Shown: positions 42,334-54,245, counted from the first letter of the stretch. The stretch is 64,000 nucleotides of DNA from Shewanella surugensis (GCF_023284005.1 NZ_JAKIKS010000008.1:1-64000); one strand, 5' to 3'. Made by a program: numbers and translations. Notes: a model not told the origin generated them from the letters alone.

Positions 42334-44163
42334 ATGGAACAAGCACTTCTCGACACCCCCCAAGATGAATTTTTATCCTGTCTTCAATCCGTTTTTGGAT
42401 ATCGCGTTTTTAGAGCGGGGCAACGTGATGTTGTTGAGCAGATCTGTAGCGGACAAGATTGCCTAGTGATCATGCCAACGGGGGGCGGGAAAAGTTTATG
42501 CTATCAGTTACCGGCTTTACTCTTACCAGGCCTAACATTAGTGGTTTCTCCACTGATTTCTTTGATGAAAGATCAAGTCGACAGTTTAACCCAAATGGGC
42601 GTAGCAGCAGCGTATTTAAACTCCTCTTTGCCTTGGGAGGAAAGCACCAAAGTGCTACAACAGATGCACAGTGGTGAGCTTAAATTACTGTATGTTTCAC
42701 CTGAGCGGTTATTGCAAGGGCAGTTTATAGAGCGTTTGAAATCGTTATCTATTTCGTTATTTGCCATCGATGAAGCCCACTGTATTTCTCAGTGGGGACA
42801 TGATTTTAGACCAGAATATGCTGCTTTGGGCCAATTACGTCAACATTTTGAGCAGGTGCCCATCATGGCATTGACGGCCACAGCGGATCAGGCGACGCGC
42901 CATGACATTTGTCAGCGTTTAACCATTAGTCCTTATTCGCTTTTGACCAGTTTTGATCGCCCCAACATTCGTTATACCGTGGTGGAAAAACTGAGTGCCT
43001 CAAATCAAGTGAGACAATTTATTGAGCAGCAAAATGGCAATAGTGGCATCATTTATTGCAGTAGTCGGCGTCGAGTCGATGAGGTGTCTGAAAGGCTAAA
43101 GTTGCAAGGCTTTAAGGCGGAGGCTTATCATGCGGGGAAAACCCAAGAAGATCGGGGCGAAGTACAAGATAAGTTTTTAAGAGACCAAATTGATATTGTC
43201 GTTGCGACAGTGGCTTTTGGTATGGGGATTAATAAGTCTAATGTGCGTTATGTCGTGCACTATGATATTCCTAAAAGCGTGGAAGCTTACTATCAAGAAA
43301 CGGGGCGAGCAGGTAGAGATGGACTTGATTCTGAAGCCTTACTCTTATTCGATCCCAATGATATCGGGCGTGTAAGGCACCTTATTGAACAGTCCGAACC
43401 TGGACCGCAACAGCAAGTTGAATTTCATAAACTCAATACCATGGCGGCTTTTGCCGAGGCGCAAACTTGCCGTAGACAAGTATTGCTGCATTATTTTGAT
43501 GAAAGTGCCCTTAAACCTTGTGGTAACTGTGATATTTGCCTCGATCCGCCTAAGCGTTATGATGGCATAGAAGATGCTCAAAAAGTGTTGTCTTGTATCT
43601 ATCGATTGAATCAAGGTTTTGGGGTGAATTATCTCATTGATATATTGCGAGGATCGAAAGCGGCCAATGTCCTTGATAGAGGTCATAACAAGTTATCGAC
43701 GTGGGGAGTCGGTAAAGATAAAAGTCAAGAGTATTGGCTGAGTGTTACCCGTCAACTCATTCATTTAGGTTTAGCCAGTCAAGATATAACACGTGGCTCG
43801 TCGGTGACCTTAAATGCATCCGCAAGAGTGGTGCTTAAAGGGGAAGTATCGTTGCAACTTGCAGAGCCGAGAATGGTATTACCGAGTATTAAGCGTCGTA
43901 GTACTGGCAGTAAAACGCGTATAGATTATGATCGTAAGTTATTCGCTAAATTGAAATTATTACGCCGCTCTTTAGCCGAGGAACTCGATGTGCCCCCCTA
44001 CTTGGTGTTTAATGATGCCACATTAGCTGAAATGGCGGCGATTTTGCCCACCAGTCCTAGAGAGTTACTGGCGGTGAATGGTGTAGGGGAACGTAAACTT
44101 GAGCGTTTTGGCGGTGCATTTTTAGATGAAATAACCCAATACCTCACTCGTGCTGATCTTTAG
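42334..44163 (+). CDS. recQ: ATP-dependent DNA helicase RecQ
   Basis: The 609-residue 3'-5' helicase of the RecF pathway has Walker A PTGGGKSLCYQLPALL, DEAHCISQWGHDFRPEY, MALTATAD and YYQETGRAGRDGLDSEALLL. The zinc-binding RQC has Cys in CRRQVLL and in CGNCDIC, and the C-terminal HRDC domain begins about residue 525 (LFAKLKLLRRSLAEELDVPP). All motifs are intact and the length equals E. coli RecQ. The stop abuts the convergent TPR gene with only one base between. Confidence 0.97.
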   Translation: MEQALLDTPQDEFLSCLQSVFGYRVFRAGQRDVVEQICSGQDCLVIMPTGGGKSLCYQLPALLLPGLTLVVSPLISLMKDQVDSLTQMGVAAAYLNSSLPWEESTKVLQQMHSGELKLLYVSPERLLQGQFIERLKSLSISLFAIDEAHCISQWGHDFRPEYAALGQLRQHFEQVPIMALTATADQATRHDICQRLTISPYSLLTSFDRPNIRYTVVEKLSASNQVRQFIEQQNGNSGIIYCSSRRRVDEVSERLKLQGFKAEAYHAGKTQEDRGEVQDKFLRDQIDIVVATVAFGMGINKSNVRYVVHYDIPKSVEAYYQETGRAGRDGLDSEALLLFDPNDIGRVRHLIEQSEPGPQQQVEFHKLNTMAAFAEAQTCRRQVLLHYFDESALKPCGNCDICLDPPKRYDGIEDAQKVLSCIYRLNQGFGVNYLIDILRGSKAANVLDRGHNKLSTWGVGKDKSQEYWLSVTRQLIHLGLASQDITRGSSVTLNASARVVLKGEVSLQLAEPRMVLPSIKRRSTGSKTRIDYDRKLFAKLKLLRRSLAEELDVPPYLVFNDATLAEMAAILPTSPRELLAVNGVGERKLERFGGAFLDEITQYLTRADL

Positions 44164-44164
44164 G

Positions 44165-46030
44165 CTAAGACTCGTTTGATTTAATTTTACTGAGTAAATT
44201 GATACTGGCACGTTTTATCATGGATCCCATATTATCAAATTGCTGCATGGTACTCAGGCCAATATTCACTCTATGATCATCTTGCCATGGGGATAGCGCA
44301 ATAATCAGCTGTTGGATGACATTGAGTGCGCCTTTTTCGGAAGTATGAGGTAAGAAGATTAATAATTGATCATTATCATAGTGTAAAAGCTTATCTTGCT
44401 CTCTTAAGGTGTTTTTTAATTGTGCGATAATCGTGGGAAGATCATGTTTGTTAATATAGCTTGGGTCAAAAATAAGCAAGGACAAGGGAGTATGACCTTG
44501 TTTACTACCATTTAATAGCCGTTCCATCTCTGAGAGTGTTGTGGTTTCTTGAGGCGAAACAGAGAGAATTTTATTCGATGGTTTAGCTCTCACTCTAGAA
44601 AGATGTTTATAAGTCATCATCACACATAATATCAATAAAATAACCGCTGTGACGATATAAAGACTTTGAGATAAGAGGAACGGGGCTTTAAGGAACGTTT
44701 TTGTTGGCTGGGTTTTATTAGCCTGTAATACTTCTTGGCGGCTCGAATCAGATTTTAGCTGTAGTAGCCAAATTCGTTTAATGTAATCGTTTTCATTTTT
44801 TTGGGTTTGAAAACGTTTCTGTTGGTATTTGAAGGCGAGTTCATACTGGCCATTTTCGGCATAATACTTACTGATCACACGATAGGATTGCTCGAGATCT
44901 TGGTAGAATTGATTTTTAATACCAATTTTTATGGCATCTAACATCAACTTTACCCCTTCACTTTTTATCCCTCTGGTTAACTTTACTTGGGCTAATAAAC
45001 ATTTAGCGCGCATATTCTCGATGGTTTTATGCTGTTTTGTAAAGGTTTTAATACTCAAATTCAATAGCTGAGTGGCGCTATCAAATCGTTTATTATGGAA
45101 ATCGATGTAAGCAATTTTGCTATAGGCATAAGCCAACTCGAGCTCTGTTCCCAGCTCTGGTAGTAAGAGCCTAGCTTGTTGTAAAGCACTTTTTCGTGTC
45201 TGTTCTTGTTTGTTTTCTAAGGCGATTTTAGCCATGTCTAATGCTAAATTAAGCTCTATTTTTCCTTCAACGTGTGGACTTTTAAACGCGCGCTCCATAA
45301 AGCTGTCAGCTTTTTCTTTGTGCCCTGTTTGCTGTTGAAGTTTAGCCATGGTGGCATACAAATAGGCTTTAGGTGGCCAACTCCATTGGCTTTTTTGTTC
45401 ATATAATTCAGGATAGAGATCTAAGGCTAAAGTGAGATCATCTTTTGCCGGGTCATAATTTTCGACTCTGGCATCGAGCTTACTTCTTAACCAGAGACCA
45501 CTGATGAGCGCTTGAGGTTGTTTATCTTGACGAGCTAAGGTAATGGCCGAATAGAGCAAAGGCAAGGCTTGTTGAATATCGTTAAGGTTGGCGTAGGCTT
45601 CAGCCATGCAAAGCATAAAATAAGGCCTTGCTTGTTCATGTTTATTTTTCTTTGCTTTGGCTTCACTGAGTCTGGCAAGATTAAGCGCCGCCTCATTTTC
45701 GCCAATTTGCAAATAGGCATTACACTTGAGTAAAGCAATACGCAGTTGGGTGGTTGCCGAAAGGCTGTCTTTACTGAGTTTTTTTTCTAAATGATTAACG
45801 GTACTCAGGACTTGATTCGGGTATTGGTATAATAGTGTATTAAAGCGATTAAGAGGTTGATCAGGCTTTTTATACAGGAAGGTGCTAATCGTATTGACGG
45901 CTTGATCAGGGTGTTGATATAAAAAAGTGTTGATGGAACGGACTTGTTCCTCACTATTGACCTCAGTTGGCGTTAGCCAAAATATGAGACTTAATAAAAT
46001 GCAACGAAAGTCCATTTTTAACACGCCCAT
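44165..46030 (-). CDS. Exported TPR protein with transmembrane helix and degenerate GGDEF-like domain
   Basis: About 621 residues: a signal peptide (LLSLIFWLTPTEVNS), three tandem N-terminal repeats of about 15 residues (INTFLYQHPDQAVN, ISTFLYKKPDQPLN, FNTLLYQYPNQVLS), then several TPR helices. A membrane helix (YIVTAVILLILCVMMTY) and a cytoplasmic C-terminal domain follow. The C-terminal domain has the diguanylate cyclase order (PLSLLIFDPSYIN, LREQDKLLHYDNDQLLIFLP) but with DNDQL where GGDEF should be, so it cannot make cyclic di-GMP. A sensory or scaffold role is inferred. The start could be TTG 46051, ATG 46030 or ATG 46015. Confidence 0.7.
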   Translation of the reverse strand: MGVLKMDFRCILLSLIFWLTPTEVNSEEQVRSINTFLYQHPDQAVNTISTFLYKKPDQPLNRFNTLLYQYPNQVLSTVNHLEKKLSKDSLSATTQLRIALLKCNAYLQIGENEAALNLARLSEAKAKKNKHEQARPYFMLCMAEAYANLNDIQQALPLLYSAITLARQDKQPQALISGLWLRSKLDARVENYDPAKDDLTLALDLYPELYEQKSQWSWPPKAYLYATMAKLQQQTGHKEKADSFMERAFKSPHVEGKIELNLALDMAKIALENKQEQTRKSALQQARLLLPELGTELELAYAYSKIAYIDFHNKRFDSATQLLNLSIKTFTKQHKTIENMRAKCLLAQVKLTRGIKSEGVKLMLDAIKIGIKNQFYQDLEQSYRVISKYYAENGQYELAFKYQQKRFQTQKNENDYIKRIWLLQLKSDSSRQEVLQANKTQPTKTFLKAPFLLSQSLYIVTAVILLILCVMMTYKHLSRVRAKPSNKILSVSPQETTTLSEMERLLNGSKQGHTPLSLLIFDPSYINKHDLPTIIAQLKNTLREQDKLLHYDNDQLLIFLPHTSEKGALNVIQQLIIALSPWQDDHRVNIGLSTMQQFDNMGSMIKRASINLLSKIKSNES

Positions 46031-46257
46031 TCTTCTTAGATATTTTTTCAATTTCTATTTGCTGAGAATTATACCGACTTTTGAGTAAAAAACGCATAAA
46101 AAATAAGGTAATTCAAAATGGAGTGGTTTTTAAATAAAGCGTGAAATTAAATTAGATTAAAATGTAAACAATGTTAATGTTTGTGGTTGTTTATTTTAAA
46201 TGTTTTATTCTTTTGCTTTCATCTGGTGCGACCTGTTGGTAGTGAAAAAAAATGCAG

Positions 46258-46286
46258 TTGACAGCAGCGCGCTGACAGGTTAAAAA
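46258..46286 (+). promoter_or_regulatory. Promoter of the leucine operon
   Basis: TTGACA (46258-46263) is a perfect -35; TAAAAA (46281-46286) is a fair -10 at 17 bases. Transcription would start near 46293, about 60 bases before the leader peptide, as in attenuated leu operons. Confidence 0.65.
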
Positions 46287-46351
46287 CTAGTAGTGACAAT
46301 AATATTGTCGCTTCAAACCCAATATAGTTATCTAGGATTTTTGAATAAATA

Positions 46352-46420
46352 ATGATGAACAAGCAACGTGCACTACTCAAGCTCCTCCTCATTCTCGCAG
46401 TTTCTGCGCGGAGGCGTTAG
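46352..46420 (+). CDS. leuL: leu operon leader peptide
   Basis: A 22-codon frame from the double ATG at 46352 encodes a peptide whose residues 8-15 read LLKLLLIL, then three Arg before the stop. Six of eight codons there are Leu, five of them CTC and one CTA, both rare in this genome's style. It is followed 40 bases later by the terminator hairpin. The stem CGCAG-TTT-CTGCG (46396-46408) within the frame is the likely pause structure. This is the classic layout for attenuation by charged leucyl-tRNA. Confidence 0.85.
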   Translation: MMNKQRALLKLLLILAVSARRR

Positions 46421-46459
46421 TGTTGCATCAGTGCTAGATAGCATAGGACAACATTCACA

Positions 46460-46488
46460 AACCCCGCGCTGAAAGTCGCGGGGTTTTT
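46460..46488 (+). terminator. Attenuator terminator of the leucine operon
   Basis: AACCCCGCG (46460-46468) and CGCGGGGTT (46477-46485) form a nine-bp stem with loop CTGAAAGT and a T-run. Placed between the leader peptide and leuA. When leucine is scarce, ribosome stalling in the leader should favour an alternative fold. Confidence 0.88.
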
Positions 46489-46556
46489 GCTATTTAAAGT
46501 GCTCAATTTAGTGGGCGGTCGATAAATCGAAGTAAGAGTTCGATGGAGAAATGAAG

Positions 46557-48125
46557 ATGTCTAACCGAGTTATGATATTTGACACCACATTACGTGATGG
46601 TGAACAAGCTTTAGCGGCAAGTCTAACAGTTAAAGAGAAGTTACAGATCGCGTTAGCACTCGAGCGTTTAGGTGTCGATGTTATGGAAGTCGGTTTTCCT
46701 GTTTCTTCACCTGGTGATTTTAAGTCGGTTCAAACGATAGCGCAGACAATCAAAAATAGTCGGGTATGTGCTTTGTCTCGAGCCTTAGAAAAAGACATTG
46801 ATGCCGCGGCTCAAGCCTTATCGGTTGCTGAGCAATTTAGAATTCACACTTTTATTTCAACATCGACGATCCATGTTGAAAGTAAGTTGAAGCGATCTTT
46901 TGATCAAGTATTAGAGATGGCCGTCGGTGCGGTTAAATATGCCCGTCGCTTTACTGATGATGTTGAGTTTTCATGTGAAGATGCTGGACGCACACCGATT
47001 GATAATTTATGCCGAATGGTTGAAGAGGCCATTAAAGCGGGTGCACGCACGATTAATATTCCCGATACCGTCGGTTATACCTTACCGAGTGAGTTTGGCA
47101 GTATTATCCAAACACTCTTCAATCGTGTTCCCAATATCGATCAAGCTGTTATTTCGGTGCATTGTCATGATGATTTAGGCTTGTCTGTCGCTAACTCGAT
47201 TACTGCTGTGCAGCATGGTGCGCGTCAAATTGAGTGTACCATTAATGGCATTGGTGAACGTGCGGGTAATTGCTCATTGGAAGAAATTGCCATGATCTTG
47301 GAGACGCGCAAAGGTCAGCTTGGGTTTGAAACGGGCATTAATGCTCAGGAAATTCATCGTACTTCAGCATTAGTCAGTAACTTATGCAATATGCCAGTCC
47401 AAGCGAATAAAGCGATTGTCGGCTCGAATGCTTTTACTCATTCATCGGGTATTCATCAAGATGGCATGCTTAAGTCGAAAAATACTTATGAAATAATGAC
47501 GCCAGAAAGTATTGGCTTGAATCGTAATAATCTGAACATGACGTCGCGTTCTGGAAGGCATGTCATTAAACATCGCATGATGGAAATGGGTTATAGCGAA
47601 CAAGATTATGATATGGATACGTTATATGATGCGTTTCTCGATTTAGCCGATAAAAAAGGCCAAGTGTTTGATTATGATCTAGAGGCGTTAGTGTTCATTG
47701 AGGCTCAAACAGAGCAAGATGATCATTTTACCTTGCAGGCATTAGCGGTCCAATCGGATTCTGTTCAGGGTAAGGCAAGTGCCACCGTCACATTAAATGT
47801 CGATGGTCATGACGCGACGCAAACCGCCAGCGGAAATGGGCCTGTTGATGCGGCTTATCAAGCGATATCACAAGCCAGTGATTGCAAGATTAATATTACC
47901 AGTTATCAGTTAAGTGCTAAGGGTGAAGGGCAAAATGCCTTGGGTCAGGTTGATATTACAGCCAGTTATCATGATCGACGTTTCCATGGTGTGGGTTTAG
48001 CCACCGACGTGGTTGAAGCATCAGTACAAGCGTTAATCCATGTGATGAATCTTGCTCGCCGAGCCGATAAAGTTGCTGATCATAAGCAAAGAATTAAACA
48101 GAGTCGTGACTTTACCACAGTATAA
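46557..48125 (+). CDS. leuA: 2-isopropylmalate synthase
   Basis: The 522-residue enzyme condenses acetyl-CoA with 2-oxoisovalerate. It has [15 protein letters not shown] (metal and substrate binding), [27 protein letters not shown] and a C-terminal regulatory domain (from about 390) for leucine feedback. The ATG at 46557 lies eight bases after GGAG; the ATG two codons earlier is too close to it. First structural gene of leuABCD, behind the attenuator. Confidence 0.96.
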   Translation: MSNRVMIFDTTLRDGEQALAASLTVKEKLQIALALERLGVDVMEVGFPVSSPGDFKSVQTIAQTIKNSRVCALSRALEKDIDAAAQALSVAEQFRIHTFISTSTIHVESKLKRSFDQVLEMAVGAVKYARRFTDDVEFSCEDAGRTPIDNLCRMVEEAIKAGARTINIPDTVGYTLPSEFGSIIQTLFNRVPNIDQAVISVHCHDDLGLSVANSITAVQHGARQIECTINGIGERAGNCSLEEIAMILETRKGQLGFETGINAQEIHRTSALVSNLCNMPVQANKAIVGSNAFTHSSGIHQDGMLKSKNTYEIMTPESIGLNRNNLNMTSRSGRHVIKHRMMEMGYSEQDYDMDTLYDAFLDLADKKGQVFDYDLEALVFIEAQTEQDDHFTLQALAVQSDSVQGKASATVTLNVDGHDATQTASGNGPVDAAYQAISQASDCKINITSYQLSAKGEGQNALGQVDITASYHDRRFHGVGLATDVVEASVQALIHVMNLARRADKVADHKQRIKQSRDFTTV

Positions 48126-48168
48126 GTGAAGCAAGCCTTTAGCGTAGTACGAAATACATTGACCATAA

Positions 48169-49292
<1,124 letters not shown>

Positions 49293-49293
<1 letters not shown>

Positions 49294-50693
49294 TGGGTAA
49301 GACACTATATGAAAAAGTATGGGATAGCCATCTTGTCAGAGAGGTTGAAGGCCAAACGCCTATCCTTTACGTTGGGCGTCACTTAGTGCATGAGGTGACT
49401 TCACCTCAAGCGTTCAGTGGGTTAAGATCTGCGGGGCGTAAATTAAGAGCCCCTGAAAAAACGTTTGCCACGATGGATCATAATACCTCAACTCGCAGTG
49501 CGAGTTTAGATGCATTAAGTCCAATGGCACGTATTCAAGTGGATACATTGAAGGATAATTGTGAAGAGTTCGGCGTTAAGTTGTATGACATCACTCATAA
49601 AAATCAAGGTATTGTTCATGTGATGGGACCTGAGCTGGGTATTACGGTACCGGGCACGGTCATTGTGTGTGGTGACTCTCATACGGCAACACATGGTGCC
49701 TTTGGTGCGCTGGCTTTTGGGATCGGTACATCAGAAGTTGAGCATGTGATGGCCACGCAAACCTTGCGTCAAACAAAAGCCAAAATGATGAGAATTGAAG
49801 TGCGAGGCCAAGTTGCTGAAGGCATTACGGCAAAAGACATTGTATTGGCGATAATCGGTAAAATGGGCATGGATGGCGGTACTGGCCATGTCGTTGAATT
49901 TTGTGGTGAGGCGATTCAATCACTTTCAATGGAAGGACGGATGACCGTCTGTAATATGGCCATTGAAATGGGTGCTAAAGCGGGCATGATAGCCCCTGAT
50001 GAAACGACTTTCGCTTATTTGAAAGGTCGTGAATTCGCCCCAAAAGGTAAAGATTGGGAAGAGGCTGTCAGTCATTGGAGAGAGTTGAAAACTGATGATG
50101 ACGCGGTATTTGATGCCAAAGTTGTACTGGATGCCAGCCAAATTGCGCCGCAGTTAACGTGGGGCACCAATCCTGGGCAAGTGGTGGCCATTGATCAGCC
50201 CGTTCCTTCACCTGAAGATGAACCAAATACGACGATCAGAGACAGTATTAAAAAAGCCTTAAATTATATTGATCTTAAGGCGGGCACAAAAATGACAGAT
50301 GTGAGTATTAATAAGGTCTTTATTGGGTCGTGTACCAATTCTCGTATTGAAGATTTACGGGCTGCGGCAGTTCATGCGAAAGGCCGTAAAGTGGCAGAGG
50401 GTGTGATAGCGATAGTGGTACCCGGCTCAGGACTTGTGAAAGAGCAAGCGGAGATTGAAGGTTTAGATAAAATCTTCATGGAAGCAGGCTTTGAATGGCG
50501 TTTACCGGGATGCTCTATGTGTCTTGCGATGAATGATGACAAACTTGAAGCGGGCGATCGTTGTGCCTCGACCAGCAATCGGAACTTTGAAGGTCGTCAA
50601 GGTCGAGGGAGTCGAACGCATTTACTGAGTCCTGCGATGGCGGCCGCTGCGGCAGTCGTGGGTCATTTTGTTGATATTCGCTATCCATTTTAG
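49293..50693 (+). CDS. leuC: 3-isopropylmalate dehydratase large subunit
   Basis: The 466-residue aconitase-family subunit has the [4Fe-4S] Cys ligands in [11 protein letters not shown] and in [11 protein letters not shown]. Other family motifs are [29 protein letters not shown] and [20 protein letters not shown]. It forms the enzyme with LeuD, encoded 11 bases downstream. Start overlaps leuB stop. Confidence 0.97.
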
Positions 50694-50704
50694 GAGGTAG
50701 AGAG

Positions 50705-51319
50705 ATGGAAGCTTTTACAGTACATACGGGTTTAGCCGTAATGATCGATAGTGCTAATATCGATACCGATCAAATTATTCCAAAGCAATTCTTATCAAAA
50801 GTGACACGAGAAGGCTTCGGAGTGCATTTATTTCATGATTGGCGTTATTTAGACGATGCGGGTGAAGAGCATGATCCTGATTTTGCACTCAATCATCCCC
50901 GCTATCATGGTGCTTCAGTGCTTGTGGCGCAAGAAAACTTTGGTTGTGGTTCGAGTCGTGAGCATGCCCCTTGGGCATTGGCTGATTTCGGACTTAAAGT
51001 GATTATTGCACCGAGTTTCGCCGATATTTTTTATGGCAACTCGATTAATAATGGCCTGTTGCCCGTTAAATTAACCAGCACTGAAGTGCAGCAGTTAATG
51101 GATGAAGTTGAAGCGGTAGAAGGTGGGGAAGTGACGGTAGATTTAGAGGCGTTGACGGTGACGTCACCAACAGGCGCTATTTTTAATTTTGAGATCAATA
51201 GGGCATCTCGTCACAACCTATTAAATGGATTAGATTCTATAGGGTTAACCTTATCTGAAATTGAGCACATTGAAGCTCATGAAGATAAATTACCTGCTTG
51301 GCTGCATGAAGTCAGTTAA
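50705..51319 (+). CDS. leuD: 3-isopropylmalate dehydratase small subunit
   Basis: The 204-residue swivel-domain subunit shows [33 protein letters not shown] and [19 protein letters not shown], all typical. AGGAGGT lies seven bases before the start. Last gene of the operon; an imperfect hairpin follows. Confidence 0.97.
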   Translation: MEAFTVHTGLAVMIDSANIDTDQIIPKQFLSKVTREGFGVHLFHDWRYLDDAGEEHDPDFALNHPRYHGASVLVAQENFGCGSSREHAPWALADFGLKVIIAPSFADIFYGNSINNGLLPVKLTSTEVQQLMDEVEAVEGGEVTVDLEALTVTSPTGAIFNFEINRASRHNLLNGLDSIGLTLSEIEHIEAHEDKLPAWLHEVS

Positions 51320-51330
51320 CAGTCGATTAT

Positions 51331-51371
51331 AGCCAAGTCAGCTGAACCCTACATTTTCATCTGGCTTGGCT
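51331..51371 (+). terminator. Possible terminator hairpin after leuD
   Basis: AGCCAAGTCAG (51331-51341) and CTGGCTTGGCT (51361-51371) pair with one G-T pair over a 19-base loop. The T-tract after it is short, so termination may be weak. Confidence 0.5.
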
Positions 51372-51846
51372 GTTTAACCGCAATAAGCATACGCTTGTAG
51401 CGTCATTTCTGTTAAGGATATATTGTTCGTGTTTTATACCTTTTTTGCTTATGTGTTTAAAAATGAACCATTGTAACATTCTGTTTTTTAAAGGGTTGAA
51501 GTGTTAATTTAATTGTTTTGGCAGTGATATATGCTAATAATGGTTTTATTTTTAAGTTTACACTTGCGTTACCTATAATTACTTTTATTTCACTGAATTT
51601 AAAGTGTAATTTAGTTTTTCCGTTTGAATGATCACCTCTGTTTTCTCAAACTCCCTTTCTGTTCCTCCTCATTAGACGATGAAAAAAACCCAAAGAGTTA
51701 TTTCTTGTTTTGAAATTGCTGTTTTTGTGGTTGTTTACGCTGTTTTTGTTAATAAACTTGTAAAGTCTTTTTCGGTCAGTACACAGCGCTCTCAAATTAA
51801 ATAGAGCTTTAGTTCTACACCTTTAATCATAAAGTAGAGAGTTATA
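51372..51846. other. AT-rich intergenic region before the broken porin gene
   Basis: About 475 bases, very AT-rich, without a credible reading frame. It probably held the promoter and regulatory sites of the fadL-type gene. A clear promoter was not assigned. Confidence 0.5.
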
Positions 51847-53131
51847 ATGAAGAAGCGTATGTTAACGTTGGCTGTAAGCTCAGCCATGTTAGGTGCTGTT
51901 GCGCAAGTGCAAGCAGCGGGTTTTCAATTGGCAGAATATTCTGCCACCGGATTGTCTCGGGCCTTTGCAGGGGAAGCGGCCATAGCCGATAATGCCTCTG
52001 CACAAGGGCGGAATCCGGCTATGATGAGTTATCTTGAGGGAACTCAATTGTCATTAGGCGCCATATATGTGATGCCTGATGTCGATGTTAACGGTGATAT
52101 GACGGTGTCAGTGCCTGCATTGGGATCGAAGGGGATACGTTCAATGCCGATGCGACTGATGATGCGTTGGTGCCTAATTTTTATTTGACCACTCGGTTAG
52201 ATGAAAACTGGAGCTTAGGTGTGGCTGCTAATTCAAACTATGGGTTGAAAACACAAATATTAGCCAATCATAATGCCGCTATTTTTGGCAGTGAGACTTA
52301 CGTTGCAACCGTCGAATTAAACCCTAATATTGCCTATCGACTCAATGAACATGTCAGTGTCGGCGCAGGGGTGCGTGTTGTATATGGGGAAGGTAAAATC
52401 AGGGCTTCAACCCCTCTGTGGATTAATGAACTCCCTTTACCTGCGGCGATAGCAAAGCCTCCGGGACTGAACTTAAAGGCATGGAATGATGTCGGTTATG
52501 GCTGGAAAGCGGGAGTAAGCTGGCAGCTCAATGCTGACCACCGTTTGGGACTGTCTTATTACAGTGGCGTTGATCTTAAATTAGAGGGATAAGCTTTAGG
52601 ATTAAGTTAAACCGACCGGTGGGAAAGATGTTCAAATCGATGGTTATTTACCCTTAGCATTACCAGCAACAGCTGAGCTTGCTTCTTATCATCAACTGGA
52701 CTCAATGGCACGTGTTTGATGAGTTAGTGGCATATTTCCTCAGTGACACTAAGCCTATTGGAGAGCTGAATTCAGATCTTGTTAAAGAAGAGCATTTTAA
52801 AGATAATTGGCTTTTTGCCTTGGGCTGTACGTATCAGATGAGTCATGATTGGTCTTTACGGGCCGGAATGGCATTAGATAAAACAGAGGTTGATGATGAA
52901 TATCGAACCGCAACCATTCCAGAATCTGACCGACTATGGTTTAGTGCGGGTACTGAATATCAAATAACGCTTAAATTAGCAGTGGATTTTGCTGCGACCT
53001 ACATCAAAGCTATTGGGAATGCCCCAATAACGGAAGAGATGACCTTACTGGATTTGGCCCAGATTAATTATCAAGCAGAAGCGAGTGGTCAGGTTTGGTT
53101 AGTGGGGATGCAGCTGAGCTATACATTGTAA
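51847..53131 (+). pseudogene. fadL-type outer-membrane porin gene, broken by several lesions
   Basis: The parts together make one OmpP1/FadL long-chain fatty-acid channel: signal peptide MKKRMLTLAVSSAMLGAVAQ, the family start AAGFQLAEYSATGLSRAFAG with EAAIADNASAQGRNPAMM, and beta-strands to a C-terminal LVGMQLSYTL. Loss of one base in the G run at 52131-52134 moves the frame just before DTFNADATDDALVPNFYL. In-frame TAA codons occur at 52590 and 52608. After a further shift the frame reads KDVQIDGYLPLALPATAELA, then another lesion near 52690 removes part of the strand before WTQWHVFDEL. With at least three separate faults the gene is dead. Confidence 0.88.
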
Positions 53132-53658
53132 ATTAATAAAGAGGTTAGGTGATACTCATCCCGATGTAAAGTGGCTGAGTATCACCTTTATTCAATGGAG
53201 AGGGGTTTTGTATTTAACTGCCTGTTTTAAAATAAAAATTATTGTTTGGCAAGGTTTTTGTGCCATTATTATTCCCATGTTTTGCAATAAATTTACTTTC
53301 ACTGGCCTTTAGTATGGTAGTCAAAAGTCTTATGTAATCAGCTAAGTATTTAATATTATAGTAATAAATGCTAATATTAATAATGAAGTTAACTCATGAT
53401 TCTTTAGGGAGTTAGCGATTATCATGAGGCATTAATTGAAAGTTAAAGCAGATAAAAGTGTTGCATTATACCCCCCTAAAGGTATTAAAAAACCACTTTT
53501 TTACACCGTGTGTGTTTGTTTTAAGCTTATTTCTTACTGTTTTTGTTACTTTTTAGGGTTAAATACCCACAAAATCCCTCTTTGCCCCATTTTATTTATA
53601 TGGACAAAATTCCCTGCTAACCCGCTTGGTTACTGGATTTGTTAAATAGCTGCATCCC

Positions 53659-53722
53659 TTGACAAGACTTGCATTCTATCCCTAAACTTAGGTCTAGTGG
53701 GTAATTGTGGGTATAAGTGGGC
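53659..53722 (+). promoter_or_regulatory. mraZ promoter with three MraZ-binding TGGG repeats
   Basis: TTGACA (53659-53664) with a weak -10 (TAAACT, 53683-53688) is followed by TGGGT-AATTG-TGGGT-ATAAG-TGGGC (53698-53722). Three TGGGN boxes with a period of exactly 10 bp are the known MraZ operator of E. coli. The cluster is therefore probably repressed by its own first product. Confidence 0.85.
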
Positions 53723-53758
53723 TTTATTGGCTTATTTAAATAAACAGGGAAGAATTTA

Positions 53759-54217
53759 GTGTTTTGTGGAGCAAGTGCTATTAACCTTGATGTGAAAGGT
53801 CGGATCGCAATACCAAAGCGATACCGGGAGCCCTTGCATGTGGAGCATGGTAGTGAACTGGTTATTACAGTCGATATTCAATCTCCCTGCTTATTACTTT
53901 ACCCCAAGCTAGAATGGCGTAAAATTGAAGCTAAATTGCAGGTTCTATCCGACACTCAGCCTCCACAAAGAGCAATCAAGCGCTTACTCTTGGGTTATGC
54001 CCATGAATGTGAGCTTGATGCTAATGGTCGATTATTATTACCTCCTCCTTTAAGACAATATGCTGCTTTAGAGAAGCGCGCCATGTTAGTTGGGCAACTA
54101 AATAAATTTGAATTGTGGAATGAGTCAACTTGGGAGCAAGAAATCGCTGCCAGTCTTGAAACGATTCGAAATGAAGACTTAGCAGCAAACCAAGGTTTAG
54201 CTGATTTCTCACTCTAG
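53759..54217 (+). CDS. mraZ: Transcriptional regulator MraZ
   Basis: The 152-residue protein has two SpoVT/AbrB-like repeats (GASAINLDVKGRIAIPKRYR and GYAHECELDANGRLLLPPPL). It forms a ring and binds TGGG direct repeats to repress the division and cell-wall cluster. The start is GTG at 53759 after AGGGAAG. It is the first gene of the dcw cluster, with its target sites just upstream. Confidence 0.96.
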   Translation: MFCGASAINLDVKGRIAIPKRYREPLHVEHGSELVITVDIQSPCLLLYPKLEWRKIEAKLQVLSDTQPPQRAIKRLLLGYAHECELDANGRLLLPPPLRQYAALEKRAMLVGQLNKFELWNESTWEQEIAASLETIRNEDLAANQGLADFSL

Positions 54218-54245
54218 TCGTGAGTTTTAACCATAGAAGAGCACT

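Noticed and set aside
53436..53645. 69-codon open frame upstream of mraZ
   Set aside because: AT-rich chance frame with an unnatural residue mix and no ribosome binding site.
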